Positions 1 to 5,347 of a stretch of 6,690 nucleotides of DNA are shown here, in pieces. Within the stretch, counting starts at the first letter, position 1; the number at the start of each line of letters is the position of its first letter. A model generated the notes under the pieces. That model did not search any database. It was not told the origin of the DNA and saw only the letters and a list, made by a program, of their open reading frames with translations. The position numbers were made by a program, and so were the translations under genes. Source of the DNA: Candidatus Baldrarchaeota archaeon (GTDB lineage Archaea; Asgardarchaeota; Baldrarchaeia; Baldrarchaeales; DXJG01). The DNA is taken from positions 1-6,690 of the forward strand of contig JAUQZC010000072.1 in the NCBI GenBank assembly GCA_030587435.1, written 5' to 3'.

Positions 1-2
1 AC

Positions 3-71
3 ATTACTTTACCATTCACAGTCACTGGTATAACCTATCTTGCATCCATTGCTCTTGGGATTATTGTCTGA
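3..71 (+). CDS. Possible C-terminal end of a hydrophobic protein (partial)
   Basis: Frame 3 is open from the window edge to a TGA at 69-71 and encodes 22 mostly hydrophobic residues, ending LGIIV. Composition and length fit the last membrane helix of a transporter or other membrane protein whose body lies upstream. A T-rich stretch (73-77) just after the stop could serve as an archaeal termination signal. The call is weak: so short an open frame can arise by chance, and frame 2 is also open to a TAA at 77-79 but reads as an unlikely mix rich in His, Cys and Trp. No function can be assigned. Confidence 0.35.
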   Translation: MTLPFTVTGITYLASIALGIIV

Positions 72-86
72 CTTTTTAAAATTAAT

Positions 87-128
87 CTAACAAAATTGCG
101 AAAACAATTCATGAATTTAAATTGTTAG
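87..128. promoter_or_regulatory. Nested inverted repeats in the promoter region of the 193-690 gene
   Basis: Three overlapping symmetric elements lie here: the perfect 12-base palindrome AATTCATGAATT (106-117); AACAATT (103-109) facing AATTGTT (120-126); and CTAACAA (87-93) facing TTGTTAG (122-128). The AT-rich box around 113-124 could be a TBP site, which would start transcription near 145 and place the repeats over the core promoter. A second possible TATA box is TTATATT (143-149). Binding of a dimeric repressor is inference; AT-rich spacers contain palindromes by chance. Confidence 0.35.
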
Positions 129-178
129 AATAGATGGAGATCTTATATTCAAGAAAGTAAAGTTAATTATAATTATTA

Positions 179-187
179 GGCGGTGAG
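179..187 (+). promoter_or_regulatory. Shine-Dalgarno site for the 193-690 gene
   Basis: GGCGGTGAG includes GGTGA, a good match to the archaeal anti-Shine-Dalgarno sequence, and ends 5 bases before the ATG at 193. It fixes that start and implies a leadered transcript. Confidence 0.7.
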
Positions 188-192
188 CTGTA

Positions 193-690
193 ATGGGTGA
201 AAAAGAAGAAGATCTTTTCCCTATTTATGCTTACATACTATCTGGGTGGAAAAGCTTAAAAAATTTCATAGGACCTGCATTTGTTCAAGTGGCGTCAGAA
301 ATGGGTGAAAAAATGTACGAATACCTGAAAACTGCTAAAGTTATCAGCGATGAGCCATGCAAAACCATTAATGATGCAATTAATGTTGTTTTAACCGCAT
401 GTAAAAGATGCAAAATACCAGTAGACAACATATCCATAGAGAAAACGTCAGAAAACACTATAACATTTGTTTTCCATGAGAAAGCATCAGAAGTACCGCA
501 TATAGATGTGTTTAAAAAGGATGGTGCCTGGACCTATCTTCCACTTCCGATACTTGCAATGCTGTTTGCTGTGCTTAAAAATGTTAGCAACACAAAGCTG
601 AAACCTACAAGATTCTCGGCTGAATACAAGGAAAACCAGTGGATCTATACATTCACTTTCTCAGGGACAGTAGAGGGCTTCCTGAAATAG
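193..690 (+). CDS. Unrecognised 165-residue cytosolic protein, possibly V4R-like
   Basis: I do not recognise this protein with confidence. It has no signal peptide and no clear membrane helix. An N-terminal amphipathic part (residues 8-48) contains GEKMYEYLK. A middle alpha/beta part carries Cys56, Cys70 and Cys73, the last two as CKRC. It ends with a strand-helix-strand pattern: charged strands around 78-94, the hydrophobic YLPLPILAMLFAVLKN (115-130), then strands 138-161. This order loosely recalls the V4R/heme-NO-binding-like ligand-binding fold (a helical part, a strand pair, a hydrophobic helix, terminal strands), but the usual late cysteines of V4R proteins are absent. The ATG at 193 is backed by a strong ribosome site. 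It is the first gene of a likely two-gene unit with the MBL hydrolase 31 bases downstream, so a ligand-sensing or accessory role is possible; that is inference. The reading frame itself is secure. Confidence 0.85.
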   Translation: MGEKEEDLFPIYAYILSGWKSLKNFIGPAFVQVASEMGEKMYEYLKTAKVISDEPCKTINDAINVVLTACKRCKIPVDNISIEKTSENTITFVFHEKASEVPHIDVFKKDGAWTYLPLPILAMLFAVLKNVSNTKLKPTRFSAEYKENQWIYTFTFSGTVEGFLK

Positions 691-701
691 CAAAAACATT
701 T

Positions 702-720
702 CAATTTAATTTTTATTTAA
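702..720 (+). promoter_or_regulatory. AT-rich box before the MBL gene
   Basis: TTTTATTTA at 711-719 resembles an archaeal TATA box. Counting about 26 bases from its centre predicts transcription from near 740, where an in-frame TTG lies. The MBL gene may therefore have its own leaderless transcript in addition to readthrough from the gene upstream. There is no convincing Shine-Dalgarno sequence in the gap. Confidence 0.35.
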
Positions 721-721
721 G

Positions 722-1423
722 TTGGTTTTGGTGTTAGCTTTGCCTTCCATAAAGTTACTTGACGATGTGTACGTGGTCGCTGGACCGAGTTTAACACATT
801 TATATGATGCGTATGCTTACTTGATAGTAAGAAGTGGTACAGCGCTGCTGATAGATGCTGGTTCTGGGCTTGCAGCAGAAGAAATGTTTAGAAATATTGA
901 GGATATTGGAGTAAAGTTGCAGACAGTGAAATATTTAGTGATAACGCACGGACATTACGATCACATTGGTGGAGCTAGAAGAGCAAAGGACAAAACAAAT
1001 TGTAAAGTTATTATGCATAAATTCGATGCAGATATATTGGAGGAAGGAAAAACCGTATTAAGTGCAGCTGATTTCTATGGAGAAAGTCTTGAGCCATGTG
1101 AAGTAGATTTAAAATTGGAGACAAAAGACAGAGAGGTTTTAAGGCTCGAAGATATAGTTCTTGAGGTTTTTCACATACCAGGACATACGCCGGGCAGCAT
1201 CGCCTTATATTATGAAAGTCTTCAAAGGCAGAATGTACTGTTTGGTGGAGATTTGCATGGTCCATTTAGTTCTAAGTGGCGAAGTAATATTGAACAGTGG
1301 AAGAAATCTTTAAAAAGACTTTTAGAACTGGACATCTCTATTCTTTGTGAAGGACATAACATTGTAGAGGAAAATCCTCATAAATGGATTAAAGAACTGT
1401 TTAAAAATATCATACAAGTTTAG
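722..1423 (+). CDS. MBL-fold metallo-hydrolase, glyoxalase II-like
   Basis: The protein is a cytosolic zinc-dependent hydrolase of the metallo-beta-lactamase superfamily. All metal-ligand positions are visible: THGHYDH (His76, His78, Asp80, His81), HIPGH with His155, GGD with Asp177 and GHN with His212. The early LLIDAGSG (42-49) and HIPGHTPGS (151-159) match the small-molecule branch that includes glyoxalase II and lactonase-like enzymes. With 233 residues it is a single domain without the beta-CASP or flavodiiron extensions, so a nuclease or flavoprotein role is unlikely. Substrate cannot be read from sequence; a thioester or lactone is the family default. The start is uncertain: no ATG is available, and TTG722, GTG731 and TTG740 all lie before the conserved part. 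The TTG740 form (PSIKLLDDVY) best resembles usual family N-termini. It follows the 165-residue gene by 31 bases and is probably co-transcribed with it. Confidence 0.92.
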   Translation: MVLVLALPSIKLLDDVYVVAGPSLTHLYDAYAYLIVRSGTALLIDAGSGLAAEEMFRNIEDIGVKLQTVKYLVITHGHYDHIGGARRAKDKTNCKVIMHKFDADILEEGKTVLSAADFYGESLEPCEVDLKLETKDREVLRLEDIVLEVFHIPGHTPGSIALYYESLQRQNVLFGGDLHGPFSSKWRSNIEQWKKSLKRLLELDISILCEGHNIVEENPHKWIKELFKNIIQV

Positions 1424-1453
1424 CTAACAACATAAATTCGTTAGGAAATTTAC

Positions 1454-1507
1454 TTCAATATTATTGCATTAGATTAACTAAGTTCTTAGTAAGTTTTGGG
1501 TAGGGAG
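1454..1507 (+). promoter_or_regulatory. Promoter, inverted repeat and ribosome site for the radical SAM gene
   Basis: An AT-rich box around 1456-1464 (AATATTA) would place the transcription start near 1487. The perfect inverted repeat ACTAAG-TT-CTTAGT (1477-1490) covers that point, a usual location for an archaeal repressor operator. GGGAG (1503-1507) is a Shine-Dalgarno match 8 bases before the GTG at 1516. A weaker pair, CTAAC (1424-1428) and GTTAG (1440-1444), follows the MBL stop. The box and operator are inference; the repeat and ribosome site are seen directly. Confidence 0.45.
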
Positions 1508-1515
1508 CGATTGTT

Positions 1516-2259
1516 GTGTTGATTGATCCGTTAAGGTTATCTGAAGATATTAGGAAAATTGTTTGTAAAATTGTTGATGATGTTGAGTTAAGGAAGTATT
1601 TTAGGTTTAGAGGCGGTAGATGGTATGGTGGAATCGCTACAGCTGACTGTGTTGGTTGTTATCTCAAATGTGTTTTTTGCTGGGGCCATTTGACAAGAGA
1701 TAACCCTTATAAACACGGTGATTTTTATACGCCTCAACAGGTCTTTAGTCGAATTGTGAAAATAGCTGAGAAACGTGGATATAACATGCTTCGTGTAAGT
1801 GGAGGGGAGCCGACCATAAGTAGGGATCATCTTCTACAACTTCTTGAGTTAGTTGAACAGACAAGATATACATTTATTTTGGAAACAAATGGTATCCTGA
1901 TCGGGGCAGATAAAAAATATGCACGAGAATTATCTAAATACAGTAATTTACATGTTAGGGTTTCAATTAAAGGATGCACTCCAGAGGAGTTTTCAAGATT
2001 AACTGGAGCTAAACCCGACGGCTTTTACCTTCAACTTAACTCTTTGAGAAATCTTTTTAATGCTGGTGTTTCCTGTCATCCGGCTGTTATGTTAAGTTTT
2101 AGCTCCAAGGAAAGTATTTTAAAATTGGTTAACAAGCTAAAAGAAATCGACAATAAATTAGCATCTCGATTAGAAGAAGAGTATGTTATTCTTTACCCCC
2201 ACGTAGTTAAATTATTAAAGAAGAATCGTATATGGCCTCTTAGAGCAATTACACCATAG
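1516..2259 (+). CDS. Radical SAM protein, archaeal PFL-activase-like family
   Basis: The enzyme would bind a [4Fe-4S] cluster and cleave S-adenosylmethionine to start radical chemistry. The cluster motif CYLKCVFC gives Cys48, Cys52 and Cys55 (CX3CX2C); Cys45, three residues earlier, makes a four-Cys CX2CX3CX2C array. The SAM-binding SGGEP is at 95-99, followed by LETNG (122-126) and the strand VRVSIKG (147-153). The segment RGGRWYGGIATAD (32-44) before the cluster, and PTISRDHLL after SGGEP, resemble a family I associate with archaea that is distantly related to pyruvate formate-lyase activating enzymes; this is from memory. At 247 residues it is little more than the core partial barrel, with no SPASM or other auxiliary-cluster domain. 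The substrate is unknown and the neighbours give no hint. The start is GTG1516, preceded by GGGAG; TTG1519 would remove one residue. Its 3' end overlaps the convergent membrane-protein gene by 11 bases. Confidence 0.9.
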   Translation: MLIDPLRLSEDIRKIVCKIVDDVELRKYFRFRGGRWYGGIATADCVGCYLKCVFCWGHLTRDNPYKHGDFYTPQQVFSRIVKIAEKRGYNMLRVSGGEPTISRDHLLQLLELVEQTRYTFILETNGILIGADKKYARELSKYSNLHVRVSIKGCTPEEFSRLTGAKPDGFYLQLNSLRNLFNAGVSCHPAVMLSFSSKESILKLVNKLKEIDNKLASRLEEEYVILYPHVVKLLKKNRIWPLRAITP

Positions 2260-3031
2260 GTAGATGTTCTATTTCTTGCAGATGGATATAGAAATCCATT
2301 GTTGCCGCTGTAAATGCAGTACCGACGATAGATGTTGTGATGACGCTGATTAAAAAGCCTAAGACAGGAGCATTCATCAAAAGATAGATAAATGCTGAAA
2401 CAATGGCTGTTAGAACCATGAAAATAAGAGCATATTTTAAGACTTCGCCTCTATTGCTTGCAAGTACTACGCTTTTTCTAATGGCGTCAAAAAATGGTAT
2501 GTCATCTGCTATAATTATGAAAGGCGTTAGATAGAGAAAATAACCTAAAATTAAAAGAAAGATTATGTATACGATTGCAACCATGCCCATAAAGAAAGCA
2601 GGCAGAGCCAAAATTAGCCATAAAATCTTAAGAAACAGAAACCTGATGAAGTATTTCGAGGAAAGTTTCATAAATGGTTCAAACTGCATACCTCTAACTG
2701 CTTGATGAATTTTCCCAAGATAACCGCCCAAAATAAACGCGTAGATAACTGTAGAAATCGTCGTCCAAATCGCTGAATATATCGGAAGCATCATAGTTAT
2801 TTTCGGAAAATCATAAAAGTTTTCAATTGACGGTAAATCCCACGGAATGGAAAATTTTACTCCCATTCTAAAAGTTCCAGAAAAGGCCGCCAAGAAACCT
2901 TCATACCAGTGGAAGAAAATGTCAAGAAATAGCGGTATTATCGCTAAATAAGCTACCTTTCTAAAAGCTTCAAATCCTTTTTCAAAATGTTCAAGGATTT
3001 TAACCACCCTCCTCAAACTCCAATTAAACAA
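2249..3031 (-). CDS. Six-helix membrane protein, YciC/DUF4013-like
   Basis: This 260-residue protein is integral to the cytoplasmic membrane. Hydrophobic segments lie near residues 24-42, 80-103, 128-148, 150-175, 200-220 and 222-248. The stretch TPFIIIADDIPFFDAIRKS (169-187), ending in an Ala-Ile-Arg-Lys-Ser helix start, resembles the conserved middle of several related families of unknown function (YciC, DUF975, DUF4013 and the membrane domain of glycerophosphodiester phosphodiesterases). No catalytic residue or transport motif is visible. The start is uncertain: TTG3031 has GGTG (3043-3040) 8 bases upstream, while TTG3016 and GTG3007 are also in frame before the first helix. It follows the M14 peptidase gene by 42 bases on the same strand, and its stop lies inside the end of the radical SAM gene. 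Family roles are unknown; an envelope function linked to the exported peptidase is possible. Confidence 0.8.
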   Translation of the reverse strand: MFNWSLRRVVKILEHFEKGFEAFRKVAYLAIIPLFLDIFFHWYEGFLAAFSGTFRMGVKFSIPWDLPSIENFYDFPKITMMLPIYSAIWTTISTVIYAFILGGYLGKIHQAVRGMQFEPFMKLSSKYFIRFLFLKILWLILALPAFFMGMVAIVYIIFLLILGYFLYLTPFIIIADDIPFFDAIRKSVVLASNRGEVLKYALIFMVLTAIVSAFIYLLMNAPVLGFLISVITTSIVGTAFTAATMDFYIHLQEIEHLPMV

Positions 3032-3060
3032 CAGTAAAACACCATTTTAAATTTTACCAA
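3032..3060 (-). promoter_or_regulatory. Possible internal promoter before the membrane-protein gene
   Basis: On the minus strand, AAAATTTAAAA (3055-3045) looks like a TATA box; its centre predicts transcription from about 3024, just past TTG3031. If used, translation would have to begin at TTG3016 or GTG3007. The alternative is readthrough from the peptidase gene with translation from TTG3031, using GGTG at 3043-3040. The sequence alone does not decide between them. Confidence 0.3.
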
Positions 3061-3073
3061 AGATTTCATACAA

Positions 3074-4414
3074 TTATAGTTTCTGATGCAAACGGAGTCT
3101 TCGAGATTTTATGATCACTATGACTGCTATAACTATGGAGATTATGGGAACTGAAATTAGTATAATATGGAGGAGAACGTTTTTGCTGAAGGTTAGTTTT
3201 GTTGCTAGAAATAGTGTTATTCTTAGATTTTTCTCTAAAACAGTTTTCATTTCATCTTCTGGAGGATTAAAGTACTCCCAGACATCGTAGAAATACGCTT
3301 TATCATTAATTAGATGAACATGTTCCGTCCACCACGTATTATTGTAACCTTGACCGTATACTTCGACTGTAAACGCGAAAATACGATGTACTCCATACAT
3401 CCAGTCCCCCCATTCCCCACTACAAGTATATAGTCTACCAGATTGATAATAGGGGTAACCGCTAACTTCACTCATACTTTTAGCAAGAGAAATAAACTCT
3501 TCTTCATTTGGAGGTGGGTTCTGCGTATAGCTCCATGGGTAAAGTATGCCTACAATTCCGCTGTGAAAGCTTAAGGCATATTTTATGTTGTCATGTTGTT
3601 CAACGAAATTTTTAATTGCTCGTGTCTCTGGTTCTGAAAAAGGTCGTGGACCGATGTAAACTTCTGAGTGTGGATCCGAACTGCCACTCTCCACGTTGGT
3701 GTCGTTCCAGTGAAAATCGTAATTACGGTTTAGATCTACACCTCCAAGCCAATCTTCATTTATTAGTCCGTCATTGTCGTCATCGATTCCTTCAAAACCC
3801 ATATATGTTGCGTTCCACCAGCAGTATATTTTTCCATCCTTATCTACATCATTTGGAGGATCTTCGTCAAATTTTCCGTCTCCATCTTCATTTATAGGAT
3901 GTAAGTTCTTTCTTTGCCACGGGTTAATCTCTGAAGCCCTAATGCCGTCAGCGTTTAAAGCTGGAATAATGTAAATTACTGTTTTTTCCAAAATCTCTTT
4001 TATCGTATCGTTTGTGGCATAATTTGTTGCAAGAAACCATGCGATGTAAAGAGCTACTTCTATTGTTATTCTTTCACGTGCATGATGATAAGAAACAATA
4101 AATAATGCCGGCTTGGGTTTTGAAGTTTCTTCTCGGCTTGAAAGCTCTATGCACCATATGTCTCTATTTTCCCAAGTCTTGCCGATAGAATATAGTCTTA
4201 CAATTTCACTATAGGTTTCATTCAAGTTTTTGAGAATAGTTGTTACTTCACTATAATTATGATATTTATTCCACGCTACTTGAACAACTTTATCGGGTAC
4301 GGCACAATTTGTGTTTATCGGTATTAAGGTGCGAAATGAGACAATATGGAAATTTGTATTAAACAGTAATAGAATAAAAAATATGGTAATTATCTTTTTC
4401 ACGTGGGGAACCAT
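3074..4414 (-). CDS. Membrane-anchored M14 zinc carboxypeptidase with an Asp-rich insert
   Basis: The exported metallopeptidase should remove C-terminal residues from peptides outside the cell. Residues 1-26 form a signal peptide (KK, then a hydrophobic core 8-18) and 412-435 a C-terminal helix followed by a basic tail, giving outside domain and inside tail. M14 signatures are complete: His111 and Glu114 (HARE) with His284 (SFHSG) as zinc ligands, DLNR with Arg230, Tyr329 (LYTCSG, equivalent to Tyr248 of carboxypeptidase A), DW337-338 and catalytic Glu351 (TVEVYG). Between NADG (154-157) and DLNR (227-230) lie 69 residues instead of about 26; the extra part has repeated Asp loops (DVDKDG 189-194, DDDNDG 211-216), probably calcium sites. 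Six N-glycosylation sequons (N53, N65, N135, N201, N237, N358) fit a surface glycoprotein. The start is ATG4414, possibly leaderless; GTG4402 would give a tighter signal peptide. It leads a likely pair with the membrane protein downstream. Confidence 0.95.
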   Translation of the reverse strand: MVPHVKKIITIFFILLLFNTNFHIVSFRTLIPINTNCAVPDKVVQVAWNKYHNYSEVTTILKNLNETYSEIVRLYSIGKTWENRDIWCIELSSREETSKPKPALFIVSYHHARERITIEVALYIAWFLATNYATNDTIKEILEKTVIYIIPALNADGIRASEINPWQRKNLHPINEDGDGKFDEDPPNDVDKDGKIYCWWNATYMGFEGIDDDNDGLINEDWLGGVDLNRNYDFHWNDTNVESGSSDPHSEVYIGPRPFSEPETRAIKNFVEQHDNIKYALSFHSGIVGILYPWSYTQNPPPNEEEFISLAKSMSEVSGYPYYQSGRLYTCSGEWGDWMYGVHRIFAFTVEVYGQGYNNTWWTEHVHLINDKAYFYDVWEYFNPPEDEMKTVLEKNLRITLFLATKLTFSKNVLLHIILISVPIISIVIAVIVIIKSRRLRLHQKL

Positions 4415-4435
4415 CCCGCTAAGTATTATGGTTGG

Positions 4436-4450
4436 ATTAAAATTTTTGTA
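4436..4450 (-). promoter_or_regulatory. TATA box for the M14 peptidase gene
   Basis: Read on the minus strand, AAATTTTAAT (4445-4436) follows a purine-rich ACAA, as in a BRE-TATA pair. Its centre is about 26 bases from the A of ATG4414, the exact spacing for a leaderless mRNA starting at that codon. No Shine-Dalgarno sequence sits at usable distance before ATG4414, which agrees. If the mRNA started further upstream, GGGATGGT could instead serve GTG4402. Confidence 0.5.
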
Positions 4451-4456
4451 TTTCAG

Positions 4457-4500
4457 ATTTAAAATATTCTTGGCAAATTATTTATAGGTATGTTGAAGGA
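4457..4500 (+). promoter_or_regulatory. Promoter and ribosome site for the universal stress protein gene
   Basis: Two TATA candidates are present. ATTTATA (4480-4486) is centred about 27 bases before 4510, predicting a leaderless start at or near GTG4511. ATTTAAAATAT (4457-4467) predicts a start near 4488 and a leader containing GAAGGA (4495-4500), 10 bases before the GTG. Both lie in the 96-base gap shared with the divergent peptidase promoter. Confidence 0.45.
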
Positions 4501-4510
4501 AATTTAATGG

Positions 4511-5347
4511 GTGTCAAAGCTGGATAGTGGAGGGCAGTCAGACGATTCCAAAAGAATTTTAATTCCAATAGAAGGCCATTCCTTAGAACTTAAGTTATGT
4601 CAATTATTTTTAGACCTAGCTAAAGCAAAGAAATACAAGTTAACCTTTTTTCATGTTAAAACTCCAGAAACCGAAATCGAAAAAATATTAAACAGATTGA
4701 AGGAAGACATTAGGAAGAAGGGTGTTGAAGCACAGATACAAATTGTGCTAGGTGAAGATCCTGCACGTGAGATATTGAAGGAATCAGGGAAGCAATATGA
4801 TTTGATTGCTATGGTTTCGAGGATTAAAGCTTTAAAGAAAGAATTGTTTGGAAGTGTGACAAATAAGGTTGCTAGAAGCGCTAAATGCAATGTTATGGTT
4901 TTTCACAATGTTGATAAACTCCCAAAAAAATTGAATAAGATACTCGTTCCAATTTTTCTTCCTAATAGGAAAGTTGTAAGGATTGTTTTAGAGTTTTTAG
5001 ATACAGAATGCTGTAAAGATGCCGATGTAACCTTTTTACACATGCATGAACTACCAATCTCTCTTCCACTCGGAACGGAATATATTCCAGAGAAAGAGAA
5101 AAGAGAGATAAGAAAAGTTTTATCAATTATAAAAGAAGAGTCTAAAGCTACGGGAAAAACGCCTTGGTTTAAAGAAATAATTACAAGAGACATTAGGAAA
5201 ACATTAATAGAATATGTGAGAAAATTTAGACCTGATATTGTTTTTATACCAGCTAGAAAACGGCCTAGAGCATTTATCGGACTTCTTGGGACAGATGAAC
5301 ATTATCTGACTTCACATTTGAACATTCCAGTCATACTTTTCTTTTAG
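4511..5347 (+). CDS. Tandem universal stress protein (two UspA domains)
   Basis: Two UspA-type alpha/beta domains lie in one 278-residue cytosolic chain. Domain 1 (about 15-133) starts with RILIPIEG, has FHVKTP (47-52), GEDPAREIL (81-89) and YDLIAMVSR (96-104), and ends with FGSVTNKV (113-120) and NVMVF, which match the family's GS(V)xxxV end motif. Domain 2 (about 142-278) starts KILVPIFLP, has TFLHMHEL (174-181), RPDIVFIPAR (240-249) and the end strand NIPVILFF. The glycine-rich nucleotide loop (G-2x-G-9x-G-S/T) is incomplete in domain 1 and more degraded in domain 2, so ATP binding is doubtful, especially in the second. Such proteins often modulate transporters in archaea, and the gene meets an APC permease tail to tail with a 17-base overlap. 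The start is GTG4511; no other in-frame start precedes the first strand. It is divergent from the peptidase gene. Confidence 0.88.
   Translation: MSKLDSGGQSDDSKRILIPIEGHSLELKLCQLFLDLAKAKKYKLTFFHVKTPETEIEKILNRLKEDIRKKGVEAQIQIVLGEDPAREILKESGKQYDLIAMVSRIKALKKELFGSVTNKVARSAKCNVMVFHNVDKLPKKLNKILVPIFLPNRKVVRIVLEFLDTECCKDADVTFLHMHELPISLPLGTEYIPEKEKREIRKVLSIIKEESKATGKTPWFKEIITRDIRKTLIEYVRKFRPDIVFIPARKRPRAFIGLLGTDEHYLTSHLNIPVILFF

Noticed and set aside
2..79. Frame 2 open to TAA at the left edge
   Set aside because: The 25-residue product is rich in His, Cys, Trp and Tyr, unlike a normal protein tail; frame 3 is more plausible, though also weak.
1011..1265. Open frame of 84 codons on the minus strand
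   Set aside because: It lies entirely inside the MBL hydrolase gene, whose frame carries all metal-binding motifs; the product has no recognisable pattern.
1588..1830. Open frame of 80 codons on the minus strand
   Set aside because: It is antisense to the cysteine cluster and SGGEP region of the radical SAM gene and encodes nothing recognisable.
3616..3974. Two overlapping plus-strand open frames (3616-3897 and 3774-3974)
   Set aside because: Both are antisense to the peptidase's Asp-rich insert; their Ser/His/Leu-rich products reflect complementary Asp and Glu codons.
4400..4418. Short hairpin GGGA-TGGT-TCCC at the peptidase start
   Set aside because: The four-pair stem is too small to claim structure or regulation.
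4507..4527. Six-codon ATG frame overlapping the GTG start of the stress protein
   Set aside because: It stops at 4525-4527, is too short to assess, and GTG4511 gives a complete domain.
4651..5193. Two minus-strand open frames (4651-4890 and 4903-5193)
   Set aside because: They lie inside the tandem stress protein gene and have Ser/Phe/Ile-rich antisense composition with no motif.
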